A stretch of 24,418 bases of DNA from a virus. The notes under the pieces were generated by a model. It had not been told where the DNA came from. It did no database searches and was given only the letters and a program-made list of their open reading frames with translations. Of this stretch, positions 17,432 to 24,418 are shown piece after piece. Position 1 is the stretch's first letter, and each line of letters opens with the position of its first letter. The stretch lies in the IMG/VR virus record IMGVR_UViG_3300024348_000240, positions 1 through 24,418 of that record. One strand, 5' to 3'. Made by a program: the position numbers and the translations under genes.

Positions 17432-17838
17432 TGACAGAATTTAAAAAGTATGCTAGATTTAGCGCAGATCATAACATTCAGATTGAAACTAGAACATGGC
17501 ACGAATTTCCAACAGACAACACAGAAGATGGATCAGAGTGGTTTGAGGTTGATGAATTATTTCCAGATAGAAGACATTTAATCTATAACGATGGAAATCC
17601 ACGAGCAATGAATGACGAAGAGCATGAGGGGTGGGAAGCAGGTATCCTTTTGAGCGGAGCATTAAATGTTGCAAGAGCTAAAAGAGGTACCCTATTAAAA
17701 TTATCAGATTGGGTAGAGTCATCTACTTTATCTGATGAGAAGAAAGAAGAGTGGAGAGTCTACAGACAAGCCCTCAGAGATCTTCCAGAAAGCGTAACCG
17801 ATCATAATATTGTATATCCTACGGAGCCTACTTTATAA
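17431..17838 (+). CDS. Phage tail assembly chaperone-like protein (Phage_tail_APC type)
   Basis: A 135-residue protein with TAATG coupling to the preceding adhesin. The C-terminal half carries the tail-fibre chaperone pattern: ARAKRGTLLKLSDWVESS, an acidic turn, then EEWRVYRQALRDLPES and a final YPTEP. The R..LL..SD....W..YRQALRDLP..P element is the hallmark of the Phage_tail_APC / gp38-like assembly chaperones. It probably assists folding or trimerisation of the fibre encoded just upstream. The N-terminal 70 residues are acidic and contain WHEFP and SEWFEVDELFPD. A related but longer-tailed copy lies at 21485. Confidence 0.85.
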   Translation: MTEFKKYARFSADHNIQIETRTWHEFPTDNTEDGSEWFEVDELFPDRRHLIYNDGNPRAMNDEEHEGWEAGILLSGALNVARAKRGTLLKLSDWVESSTLSDEKKEEWRVYRQALRDLPESVTDHNIVYPTEPTL

Positions 17839-17844
17839 TGTCAT

Positions 17845-17856
17845 TATGCTATACTA
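17845..17856 (+). promoter_or_regulatory. Extended -10 promoter TATGCTATACTA
   Basis: TG at 17847-17848 and TATACT at 17850-17855 lie 26 bases before ATG 17876. The 12 bases are identical to 4454-4465. A TATAAT (17834-17839) overlaps the preceding stop and could be a second box. The hexamer 17 bases upstream (CCTACT) is a poor -35, consistent with dependence on the extended -10. AGAGGTGAT follows as the ribosome site. Confidence 0.5.
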
Positions 17857-17875
17857 TACAAAGAGGTGATCAATA

Positions 17876-18208
17876 ATGCCAGATTATGCAAGCTTAACGG
17901 CTCAAGTAGATCTATTTAAAACTAAGGTAACTAGCCTTAGCGGATCAACGCTGGGCGCACAAGAATTGGTTTATTTAGCAAAAGCTATTGAATCAATGGG
18001 AAATCTTTTGGGAGTCAACGACGTTTTGGCAGCTACAAACACAAAGCTTAACGACATCTCAACTGCAGTGACTGGCGCTGTAACAACAGTCGCTACTGCG
18101 GGAAGCACACAAGTAGCAGCAGTAGGTGCGGCAGGTGCAACACAAGTAGCAGCCGTTGCAAACGAATTAAATAATTTTACAATTTATCAGAACATGGGAG
18201 TAATATAA
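17876..18208 (+). CDS. Short fibre/docking protein with MPDYxSLT N-terminus
   Basis: A 110-residue protein with ATG 17876 behind AGAGGTGAT. Residues 1-47 (MPDYASLTAQVDLFKTKV, LAKAIESMGNLLGVND) match the N-terminus of the 222-residue fibre at 15828. The second half is alanine/valine/threonine-rich with hydrophobic heptads (VTTVATAGSTQVAAVGAAG), suggesting a coiled-coil shaft. There is no tip domain, so it is either a shaft subunit for a partner or a shortened copy. It sits one base before the 106-residue beta protein, which may supply the tip. Confidence 0.78.
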   Translation: MPDYASLTAQVDLFKTKVTSLSGSTLGAQELVYLAKAIESMGNLLGVNDVLAATNTKLNDISTAVTGAVTTVATAGSTQVAAVGAAGATQVAAVANELNNFTIYQNMGVI

Positions 18209-18209
18209 A

Positions 18210-18530
18210 ATGCCAACAACAGTCAGTTTACCAGCACGTTTTTATGCAGGAACGCTTACAAACGCAGAAGTAGGAGTTTGGACAGTTCCAGCAGCGGAAA
18301 CAGATGTGATTACATCAATCACAGCAATGAATATCACACAAGTAGCACAAACATTTGATGTTAAGATGGCAGGAACATTCTTGGCTTACCAGCTAAGCCT
18401 TCCACCACAAACATTTATGACACTAGATATTAAGCAAGTTCTTAACACAGCAGAGAGCATTCTTGTAAAAGCCTCAAATGGCTCAGCAGTTACAATGTTC
18501 ATTTCTGGCGTAAAAATAACATCATCTTAA
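18210..18530 (+). CDS. Small beta-sandwich virion protein
   Basis: A 106-residue protein with ATG 18210 one base after the preceding stop. The sequence is strand-rich: LPARFYAGTLTNAEVGVWTV, VITSITAMNITQVAQTFDVK, PPQTFMTLDIKQVLNTAESI, then ASNGSAVTMFISGVKI. The same layout (opening 'v..vP...t.ii..i...N', middle plateau, 'vLn.gesi.a......v.isGv') occupies the first 125 residues of the last gene in this window. It is probably a small tip or decoration domain used both alone and fused. No enzymatic motif is present. Confidence 0.75.
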   Translation: MPTTVSLPARFYAGTLTNAEVGVWTVPAAETDVITSITAMNITQVAQTFDVKMAGTFLAYQLSLPPQTFMTLDIKQVLNTAESILVKASNGSAVTMFISGVKITSS

Positions 18531-18547
18531 TTTAAAGGAGTAACAAA

Positions 18548-19540
18548 ATGCCACAATCCAACACCACGTCGTCTATATATTTACCAGGACTTACAACAAC
18601 AATTAACACCGCTATCACTAATGGCTTGAATGCTGGCATTACAGCACAAGCAATTGCAGCAGGTGGAGTTAGCTCTATGTACTTGCCATTAGAGTCAAGA
18701 CTATACAGCTCTGGTTCTTGGACACGTCCAGCAAACTCAGGACCAGTAATTAAACTTGTTCTTGTTGGAGGAGGCGGTTCAGGTGGGTGCGGTGTTTCAT
18801 GGAGCCATAATGGCGCAGGTGGCGGAGGAGCAGGACAGCTTGTTGAGAGATGGCTAGATATTTCATCAGTTGCAATTGGTGGAACAATTCCAGTTACAAT
18901 TGGAAATTTTGGTGCTGCTGTAGGTGGAAACTCAAACGGTAATAATGGAGGAAACTCTTCATTTGGTTCTAACGGAAACGCTTACTATGTAATTGCATAC
19001 GGTGGTGGCGGAGGAGGATACCCATACGGCACAGGAAATAACGGTAACTCAGGTTCAATGGGTCAGGGAGCAGGAAATATTAACGGTGGAGGCTCAGGCG
19101 GAGGCGGAGGAGCAGGCGGAGATTGGCAGTACGGAGCAGCAGGCGGCGGCGGCGGAGCAGGCGGTGCTGGACAAAACGGAATGAATACAACAGTTCAGAA
19201 TGGAACTGGAAGCCCAGGATATCCTGGAGGAATAGGTTTTGGTCACGGATCTTCAGGCGGAGGAACAGGATCTAACCACAGCTGGACTTCATGGATTGGT
19301 ACTGGAGGAGCAGGCGGAAATGGTCTTTATGGAATTGCAGGCGGAGGCGGTGGCGGAGGCGGAGCAGGCGGAGGAGGATCATGTGGCGGTGGCGCAGGAG
19401 GTTCTCAAACAATAGATAACACAGGTGGAACAGGCATGGACGGAACTGGTTCAGGCGGCGGAGGAAATAATCATTCAGGTGGAAATGGTCAAAGAGGAGG
19501 TACTGGCGTAGCTATTATTACATACTACGTTAAGGCATAA
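18548..19540 (+). CDS. Glycine-rich tail fibre/adhesin
   Basis: A 330-residue protein with ATG 18548 after AAAGGAG. The N-terminus is SSIYLPGLTTTINTAITNGL. A strand-forming segment SWTRPANSGPVIKLVLVGGG leads into about 245 residues dominated by glycine (runs of up to nine), broken by islands such as GAGQLVERWLDISSVAIGG, YYVIAYGGG and GLYGIAGGG. The final strand is VAIITYYVKA. Glycine-rich phage adhesins such as S16 gp38 form polyglycine II bundles whose exposed loops bind the receptor. A similar fold is plausible here, with variable loops NHSWTSWI and SCGGGAGGSQTIDN. It is paralogous to the 311-residue protein at 20066. Two chaperone-like genes lie between them. Confidence 0.85.
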   Translation: MPQSNTTSSIYLPGLTTTINTAITNGLNAGITAQAIAAGGVSSMYLPLESRLYSSGSWTRPANSGPVIKLVLVGGGGSGGCGVSWSHNGAGGGGAGQLVERWLDISSVAIGGTIPVTIGNFGAAVGGNSNGNNGGNSSFGSNGNAYYVIAYGGGGGGYPYGTGNNGNSGSMGQGAGNINGGGSGGGGGAGGDWQYGAAGGGGGAGGAGQNGMNTTVQNGTGSPGYPGGIGFGHGSSGGGTGSNHSWTSWIGTGGAGGNGLYGIAGGGGGGGGAGGGGSCGGGAGGSQTIDNTGGTGMDGTGSGGGGNNHSGGNGQRGGTGVAIITYYVKA

Positions 19541-19542
19541 CT

Positions 19543-19821
19543 ATGAGAGATTACGTATTTATTAATGAAGATGGTACAGTACACAACATACTAAACCTAG
19601 TTGGACCAGAAGCAATCGAAGCAAACGATGATCTTAAAGATCTTTTGCACTTTGACTACACAGACTGGGCAATAGAAGATAAACCAGCACCAAGCTGGAC
19701 ATACAATAAGGAAACAGAAGTCTGGACAAAAATTCTTCCGTTTATTTCACCAGTTGTTGTAACAAACCTTGTACCACTTGAGGAACCAGCAGTAGATGAA
19801 CTTACAGGGGGTAACAACTAA
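19543..19821 (+). CDS. Small fibre-accessory protein (chaperone-like)
   Basis: A 92-residue protein with ATG 19543 two bases after the adhesin stop, behind AAGG. The N-terminal strand turn YVFINEDGTVHNILNLVG and the PAPSWTYNKETEVWTKI motif resemble the small GW-type proteins at 4489 and 4705. The C-terminus is acidic (EEPAVDELTGG). It lacks the YRQALRD chaperone helix. It is inferred to be an accessory or chaperone for the glycine-rich adhesin just upstream. TAATG coupling to the next gene. Confidence 0.7.
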   Translation: MRDYVFINEDGTVHNILNLVGPEAIEANDDLKDLLHFDYTDWAIEDKPAPSWTYNKETEVWTKILPFISPVVVTNLVPLEEPAVDELTGGNN

Positions 19822-20066
19822 TGTCAAGAACATGGGCACTCTTAGTAGATAATATTATTGGTAATGTTATTGTTGCAGATCAAGAATTTATTGAATCTCA
19901 TCCAGATTTTTCTCAATTAGAAAAAATTGATATAACAGATTATAATCCACAACCAGGAGTTATGTGGAAAATAGAAGATAATAAGTTTATAGCACCAGAT
20001 CATGTTAAGCCAAAAGCAGAACATGTTTTGGATGACGGACTTCTTGAAATCGAGGTAAAAGCATAA
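19821..20066 (+). CDS. Small fibre-accessory protein (chaperone-like)
   Basis: An 81-residue protein, ATG 19821 overlapping the previous stop and preceded by GGGGGT. The layout is similar to its upstream neighbour: a strand turn (ALLVDNIIGNVIVADQ), DFSQLEKIDITDYNPQ, then the motif PGVMWKIEDNKFIAPD, corresponding to the GWTWDGNNFYPP ending of the 4705 gene. The C-terminal tail is lysine/glutamate-rich. The role is inferred as for its neighbour. Its stop overlaps the ATG of the second glycine-rich adhesin, so it may serve that protein. Confidence 0.7.
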   Translation: MSRTWALLVDNIIGNVIVADQEFIESHPDFSQLEKIDITDYNPQPGVMWKIEDNKFIAPDHVKPKAEHVLDDGLLEIEVKA

Positions 20067-21001
20067 TGGCAACATACGGAACGATTAATCAAATTTATGT
20101 ACCAGGATTAGATACTGCAATTCAATCAGCAACAACAACACTTTCAACATCTGTTGCTGTTCCTCTTATTGCTGCTAACCTTGCAGGATTTTATAATGCA
20201 TATGAAGTTTCAATTTTAAGCGGTGGAACTTGGGTAAGACCAACTAACAGCGCAGGTATAGCAGAAGTAACCCTTGTCGGCGGAGGCGGAGGCGGAGGTT
20301 GCTCTAACGGCTCAACTAACCACGGCGGAGGCGGAGCAGGCCAATTACTAAAAAGACTTCTTGATATATCATCAGTAGCAGTAGGTCAAGGAATTTCAAT
20401 TGGTATTGCATCAGGTGGAACATGTAACGCACAAGGTGGAAACTCAACATTTGGAACTTCAGGACAGCCATTCTACATGGTTGCATACGGCGGAGGATCA
20501 ACACAAGGTAACGGACAATCTGGTTCAAATGGAGCGGGAGCTCAAAATAGAACAGGAATTGGCTCAGGAGGAGGCGGCCAAGGTAACTGGCAGAACTCAT
20601 GGGGCGGCGGAGGCGGCGGAGGCGGAGCTGGAGGCGCTGGAGAGTACCCTAATATATTCTTCTATAACTCTGGAGGATACTCTGGATACTATGGAGGATC
20701 AAGAAGCTCATCAGAAGGTTCATCAGGTGGTGGACCAGGTGCAGCTAACTCAAATGACTCTGGAAGAAGATCTGCTGGAGGACGTGGAGGTCCAGGCCTT
20801 TATGGAATTGCAGGCGGCGGAGGCGGATCTGCTAGAGGTGTTGGCGGACCAGGAGCAAACGGTGGAGGACAAGGCTTCGGAGATTATATCGGAACCCCTG
20901 GTGCAGATGGAAGAGCAAATACTGGTTCAGGCGGTGGTGGCGGCGGAGGAAACACTGCTGGCTCAGGAATCTGCAAAATTACCTATTGGGTAAAAGCTTA
21001 A
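20066..21001 (+). CDS. Glycine-rich tail fibre/adhesin, second paralogue
   Basis: A 311-residue protein, TAATG-coupled to the preceding small gene. Its plan is that of the 18548 protein: INQIYVPGLDTAIQSATTTL, then TWVRPTNSAGIAEVTLVGGG, GAGQLLKRLLDISSVAVGQG, FYMVAYGGG, GLYGIAGGGGGSA and a final ITYWVKA. The loops differ clearly (FFYNSGGYSGYYGGSRSSSE, GQGFGDYIGTPGADGRA), while the frame elements are shared, as expected for adhesins diverging in receptor choice. A polyglycine II fold is plausible. The overlapping plus-strand open frame at 20400-20993 is a shadow produced by GGA/GCA-rich codons. Confidence 0.85.
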   Translation: MATYGTINQIYVPGLDTAIQSATTTLSTSVAVPLIAANLAGFYNAYEVSILSGGTWVRPTNSAGIAEVTLVGGGGGGGCSNGSTNHGGGGAGQLLKRLLDISSVAVGQGISIGIASGGTCNAQGGNSTFGTSGQPFYMVAYGGGSTQGNGQSGSNGAGAQNRTGIGSGGGGQGNWQNSWGGGGGGGGAGGAGEYPNIFFYNSGGYSGYYGGSRSSSEGSSGGGPGAANSNDSGRRSAGGRGGPGLYGIAGGGGGSARGVGGPGANGGGQGFGDYIGTPGADGRANTGSGGGGGGGNTAGSGICKITYWVKA

Positions 21002-21028
21002 TAATTAAAGAAATAAAAGGAGAATAAA

Positions 21029-21466
21029 ATGCCAGTATCAATGACCCCACAAGCTGTTACACCATCTTTGTGGACATACACATACCTTCAGGCCCCAATT
21101 AATGGCCAAGGGTTTACATACTTTAACATCCCTGTTGAGTTTTCTGATAAAGGAACAATCAACGCTGGAGGATCTGCAGCATGCGATCTAGCAGCAGCTG
21201 GTGTATTTAAGATGATTGCAAACGGTAATATGACAGTGTCATTTACAAACTATCCATCAACAGCAAAAGCTGCATTTTGGCAAGTTGAAATTAAGGCTGG
21301 CGGATCATATACAATTACATGGCCAGGAGTTATTAAGTGGGACGGTGGAGGAGCTGCAAACGTAGCACCACTCTTATCAACAAACACAACACTCTTGAAC
21401 TTCTACACAAAAGACGGTGGAACAACTGTCTACGGCGGATACGCATTCGCTGATTTATACGTATAA
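21029..21466 (+). CDS. Fibre C-terminal domain-like protein
   Basis: A 145-residue protein, ATG 21029 behind AAAGGAG. Residues about 88-145 contain SYTITWPGVIKWDGGGAA, then a strand with LLSTNTTLLNFYTKDGGTTVYGG. This is the 'yTitwP..vkW.gG..P.lt...t..l.fyt.DgGt..yG' domain seen at the C-terminus of many phage fibres. The N-terminal half has QAPINGQGFTYFNIPVEF and a NMTVSFTNYP strand. It is encoded alone, as if the tip domain were a separate subunit. It may bind the receptor directly. The chaperone-like gene follows 18 bases downstream. Confidence 0.82.
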   Translation: MPVSMTPQAVTPSLWTYTYLQAPINGQGFTYFNIPVEFSDKGTINAGGSAACDLAAAGVFKMIANGNMTVSFTNYPSTAKAAFWQVEIKAGGSYTITWPGVIKWDGGGAANVAPLLSTNTTLLNFYTKDGGTTVYGGYAFADLYV

Positions 21467-21484
21467 TAATTAAAAGGAGAATCC

Positions 21485-21928
21485 ATGTACGCAATAGTTA
21501 AGAATAATGAAGTTACAAATATTGGTGAAATAACAGTATTGTTTCCTAATACTTCATTCCCTTCTAACGGAGAATATGGAGACTTTATAAAAGAAAATGA
21601 TTTACATCCAGTTATTACTGATTTAGAGTATGATTCAAATACTGAAAGATTAGTTCCATGTGCACCATACATTAAAAGCAAAAAAGTTTATAATGTTGAA
21701 GTACAACCAATTTCTGCCGATGATCAAAAAGATATCTTGCTGGCGCATATCGATTTTGAATTAATATCTACAGAGGGACTTGAGACTAAATCAGATTTAG
21801 CTGCAAAAGATAAGCAGGCTTGGGTAAAGTATAGAGAAAAGCTTGTATTGCTAAAAGAATATTCAAATGTATCAGAGATTACATGGCCAGAAAAGCCTGT
21901 AGTCTATGGTGGAACAGAGGAAAACTAA
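21485..21928 (+). CDS. Tail fibre chaperone-like protein
   Basis: A 147-residue protein, ATG 21485 behind AAAGGAG. It opens MYAIVKNNEVTNIGEI then VLFPNTSFPSNG, the usual start of phage proteins that carry a fibre-chaperone C-terminus. That terminus is present as DDQKDILLAHIDFELISTEG, DKQAWVKYREKLVLLKEYS and ITWPEKPVV (compare YRQALRDLP and YPTEP in the 17431 protein). The middle 40 residues (VPCAPYIKSKKVYNVEVQPI) form a linker. It probably assists folding of the tip protein upstream or the lectin-like protein downstream. The stop is directly followed by the next TTG start. Confidence 0.85.
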   Translation: MYAIVKNNEVTNIGEITVLFPNTSFPSNGEYGDFIKENDLHPVITDLEYDSNTERLVPCAPYIKSKKVYNVEVQPISADDQKDILLAHIDFELISTEGLETKSDLAAKDKQAWVKYREKLVLLKEYSNVSEITWPEKPVVYGGTEEN

Positions 21929-22645
21929 TTGTTACCTAATCAGCGTTCAAATTTTCGTAGAGCTAGATTTACAACACTTGGACTAAGACTTCACCTAGAT
22001 GGAGCCCTTCCTGCCACAGTGGTTAGAGACGGATCAAACTTTGTTTCACAATGGAATGATAAGTCAGGCGCACAACGAAACATGGTTCAGGCAACACAAG
22101 CAAACAAGCCTTTGTTTTTAGCAACTGGTTTAGGTGGACTAGGAGCCCTTCAATTTGACGGTACAGATGACTTCATGACATTTTCTGATCAAACACTTGC
22201 ATATATAGCATCTCGTTCATTTACTGTTTTTTACGTTGCATCAAAGCCTGCAAACGCTAACACATGGATATTTGGCGGTACCGCTACAGGAACAAGAACA
22301 AATTTTTATGCAGGAAATTTAACCGCAAACACACATAGAACTGGATTCTATAACGATGATCAAGGTTCTATTGTCACAGCTGCAGCAGCAGGAACAACTG
22401 AAATTTATACAATTGTTTACGATTCATCAAATAACCAAAGAACTATAAGAAGAAATAGAGTTGAAGTTTCACGTGCCGTAACAAGTGGATCGGTAGCCTC
22501 TATGACTGGCCAAGCAATTGGCAGATACATCTCTTCTTATGGAAACTTTAAAATTGGAGAATTCTTAATTTACGATAGAGCTTTGCAGTTTGCAGAACAA
22601 GAAACTGTTGAAAAAGATCTAATGTCAAAATGGTCTATAATCTAA
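21929..22645 (+). CDS. LamG/ConA-like lectin-domain protein (TTG start)
   Basis: A 238-residue protein. TTG 21929 directly follows the previous stop and is well placed behind AGAGGA. The residues LPNQRSNFRRARFTTLGLRL precede the domain. Motifs VSQWNDKSGAQRNMVQATQA, LGALQFDGTDDFM, SFTVFYVASKP, WIFGGTATGTRTNFYAG and YGNFKIGEFLIYDRAL follow the concanavalin A-like/laminin G jelly-roll order used by many phage and bacterial adhesins for carbohydrate. The family normally binds glycans, so a cell-surface polysaccharide is the likely ligand. It is a short, separate protein rather than a fused tip. Confidence 0.82.
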   Translation: MLPNQRSNFRRARFTTLGLRLHLDGALPATVVRDGSNFVSQWNDKSGAQRNMVQATQANKPLFLATGLGGLGALQFDGTDDFMTFSDQTLAYIASRSFTVFYVASKPANANTWIFGGTATGTRTNFYAGNLTANTHRTGFYNDDQGSIVTAAAAGTTEIYTIVYDSSNNQRTIRRNRVEVSRAVTSGSVASMTGQAIGRYISSYGNFKIGEFLIYDRALQFAEQETVEKDLMSKWSII

Positions 22646-22659
22646 GGGGGATTTAAAGT

Positions 22660-24418
22660 ATGTCATATGCTCCAATTAGATTTGCAGGACCTTCATTAAT
22701 TCCAGTATCTCCAGCCAAAATATACACGGCTGTATCTTCAATAATTATTAAAGAGTTTACTGTAACAAATTTCAGTAGCTCAACTTTGCCATTTAGTTTG
22801 TATTTGCTTGGAGAAAATGGCGATGCAGTTATAAATCTCTACGGAGTAAATAGATCAAGTTTAGATCCATACACACTTTACGGAAATGTAGATGTACCAA
22901 ATAATACAACTCTTAAGTTAGAGCACTCATTAATTTTAAATGCTGGAGAATCGATTGCAGCAGTTACGACAACACCAAATTGTTATTCATTAACTATATC
23001 TGGCGTAGACCTTTCAGGAACCCTTTCAGGTGGCGGATCAACGGGTGGAACAACGGGAGCTTCAGGAGCAGGATACTCAGACATAACATCATTAACAACA
23101 AATGCAGTAACTACAGGATCAAAAGTATTTTATGTAAATAACAGCGGTGCATACGTTGCGGGTCAACGTGTACGTGCAATTAATCCACTTGCACTAACAA
23201 CGTATGTTGAAGGAATTATTTCACAAGTTGTAAAAAATGTAAGCATAACAGTAGCAGTTGATGCAAAAAATGGAACAGGAACATACTCTGATTGGGTATT
23301 TGCTGTAACTGGAAATCCAGGAACAAATGGAACTGTAGGAGTTAACGGAGCAGCGGGGCCTACAGGGCCAACAGGTGCAACAGGTCCTACGGGATCAAAC
23401 GGATTAACAGGCGCAACAGGGCAAGGCTTAAGTCTTCAAAACGTAGTTGCAGATGTTGCTAGTTTGCCAGCATCTGCGGCCCTTGGCGCAGCATACATTA
23501 TTTCTGCAACACAAGAAATTTACATTTATAACGGAACGGCATGGCAAAATGGTGGAACTTATAAAGGTCCAACAGGATCTACGGGAGCAACAGGCGGAAC
23601 TGGTCCAACAGGCGGAACTGGTCCAACAGGATCTAATGGAAGATCTATTAACATTAAAGGAACAAAAGCAAATGTTGCAGCACTTCCATCTACAGGAAAC
23701 ACATCAGGAGATTCTTGGATTGTACTAACAGATTTACACCTCTACGTTTGGGACGGAACGGCTTGGCTAGACGCAGGTCAATTCCAAGGACCCACGGGTG
23801 CAACAGGACCAGCTACAATTTCAGTGGGAACAACTTCTTCAACAGGTCCAACAGGAGTACCGTCTGTAACAAATTCTGGAACAGGAACGGCTGGAGTTTT
23901 TGATTTCGTATTACAGCAAGGTCCAATAGGAATCACTGGACCAACAGGAAGCGCCGCTACAGTTGCAGTTGGAACAGTTACTTCAACAGGCCCTACAGGC
24001 AGCCCACAGGTAACAAATGCTGGAACGGTTAATGATGCTTTACTTAACTTTATATTAAAACAAGGACCAACAGGCCCAACGGGCGCACCTGGCCCAACAT
24101 CCATAGCATTGGGAACAGTTACAGCAACAGGCCCAACGGGAGTTATGCAGATAACAAACTCTGGAACAGCAACAGATCTTGTTTTAAACTTTACTTTATT
24201 GCAAGGCTCCGCAGGCGCAGTTGGTGCAACAGGACCAACAGGTGCAAACAGCACGGTTGTCGGACCAACAGGGCCTACAGGTGCAACAGGCCCAACGGGC
24301 AATAACGGAGTAGCAGGTGCAGATGGAACTGGAGTTTCAATACTTGGATCTTACGCTAGTCTTGCAGCATTGCAAGCAGCACATCCATCTGGTCAAACAG
24401 GAGATGCGTATTTAGTTA
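22660..24418 (+). CDS. Modular collagen-like tail fibre (3' end outside window)
   Basis: ATG 22660 after AAGGGGG, open for 586 codons to the window end. Residues about 1-125 resemble the small beta protein at 18210. Residues about 140-225 form a beta domain. From about 225 collagen-like GPTGATG stretches alternate with globular modules. Two are of the 'vasLP......gaayii....iYiYnGtaW' type (VADVASLPASAALGAAYI; NVAALPSTGNTSGDSWIV, then YVWDGTAWLDAG); a third begins YASLAALQAAHPSGQTGDAY as the window ends. Three are 'VGT.TSTGPTG.P.VTNSGT...FDFVLQQG' modules (about residues 388-510) also found in the 11704 protein. [11 protein letters not shown] matches a cassette in the 874 gene. It is a long, modular fibre built by exchange with other genes here. 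Confidence 0.85.
   Translation, partial: MSYAPIRFAGPSLIPVSPAKIYTAVSSIIIKEFTVTNFSSSTLPFSLYLLGENGDAVINLYGVNRSSLDPYTLYGNVDVPNNTTLKLEHSLILNAGESIAAVTTTPNCYSLTISGVDLSGTLSGGGSTGGTTGASGAGYSDITSLTTNAVTTGSKVFYVNNSGAYVAGQRVRAINPLALTTYVEGIISQVVKNVSITVAVDAKNGTGTYSDWVFAVTGNPGTNGTVGVNGAAGPTGPTGATGPTGSNGLTGATGQGLSLQNVVADVASLPASAALGAAYIISATQEIYIYNGTAWQNGGTYKGPTGSTGATGGTGPTGGTGPTGSNGRSINIKGTKANVAALPSTGNTSGDSWIVLTDLHLYVWDGTAWLDAGQFQGPTGATGPATISVGTTSSTGPTGVPSVTNSGTGTAGVFDFVLQQGPIGITGPTGSAATVAVGTVTSTGPTGSPQVTNAGTVNDALLNFILKQGPTGPTGAPGPTSIALGTVTATGPTGVMQITNSGTATDLVLNFTLLQGSAGAVGATGPTGANSTVVGPTGPTGATGPTGNNGVAGADGTGVSILGSYASLAALQAAHPSGQTGDAYLV

Noticed and set aside
20400-20993. 197-codon plus-strand frame overlapping the second glycine-rich adhesin
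   Set aside because: Its acidic, Gln/Glu-rich product arises from GGA/GCA codons read out of frame. The adhesin frame has paralogy and TAATG coupling.

Overview
The window is a stretch of a tailed-phage genome (Caudoviricetes) or a close relative of one, probably from a phage of an aquatic bacterium. All recognisable genes lie on the + strand, are packed end to end (TAATG and ATGA junctions, gaps mostly under 40 bases) and encode tail fibres, adhesins, fibre chaperones and a block of oxygenases. The DNA is AT-rich except where collagen-like, glycine-rich and proline-rich repeats raise the GC content. No integrase, tRNA, CRISPR array, head, packaging or replication gene is visible. The host cannot be fixed from the sequence; TGnTATACT-type extended -10 elements and one possible leaderless start would suit an actinobacterium, but that is only a weak pointer.

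Layout. (1) 1-3461: four fibre genes: a 5'-truncated fibre, a small fibre protein, a collagen-like fibre with an Mtd-type N-terminal domain, and a second Mtd-type fibre. (2) 3477-4418: a fibre-like protein with two blocks of a seven-residue PPIIAVT repeat, written as near-identical 21-base tandem repeats, around a beta domain, with a cysteine-rich C-terminus. (3) 4489-8905: starting at a good sigma70-like promoter, two small GW-motif proteins, a zinc ribbon, then six packed genes. Five of the six carry a 2-oxoglutarate/Fe(II) oxygenase HxD...H signature (three of prolyl-hydroxylase/PKHD style, two of cupin/JmjC style); the sixth is a DUF6065-like protein. (4) 8983-15824: three structural genes of 894, 206 and 1162 residues, built from repeated modules. 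(5) 15828-22645: small fibres, two glycine-rich adhesin paralogues, chaperone-like proteins placed between them, a typical fibre C-terminal domain protein and a LamG/ConA-like lectin domain protein. (6) 22660-24418: a modular collagen-like fibre that runs off the window.

Taken together this is a host-recognition locus. The fibres share docking-like N-termini and exchangeable modules, small chaperone-type genes sit beside them, and a compact set of hydroxylases lies in the middle. The most interesting hypothesis is that the oxygenases modify the repeat-rich fibres (collagen-like GPT/GAT, or PPIIAVT) after translation. That is inference from synteny and active-site motifs; modification of host proteins or glycans is an alternative.
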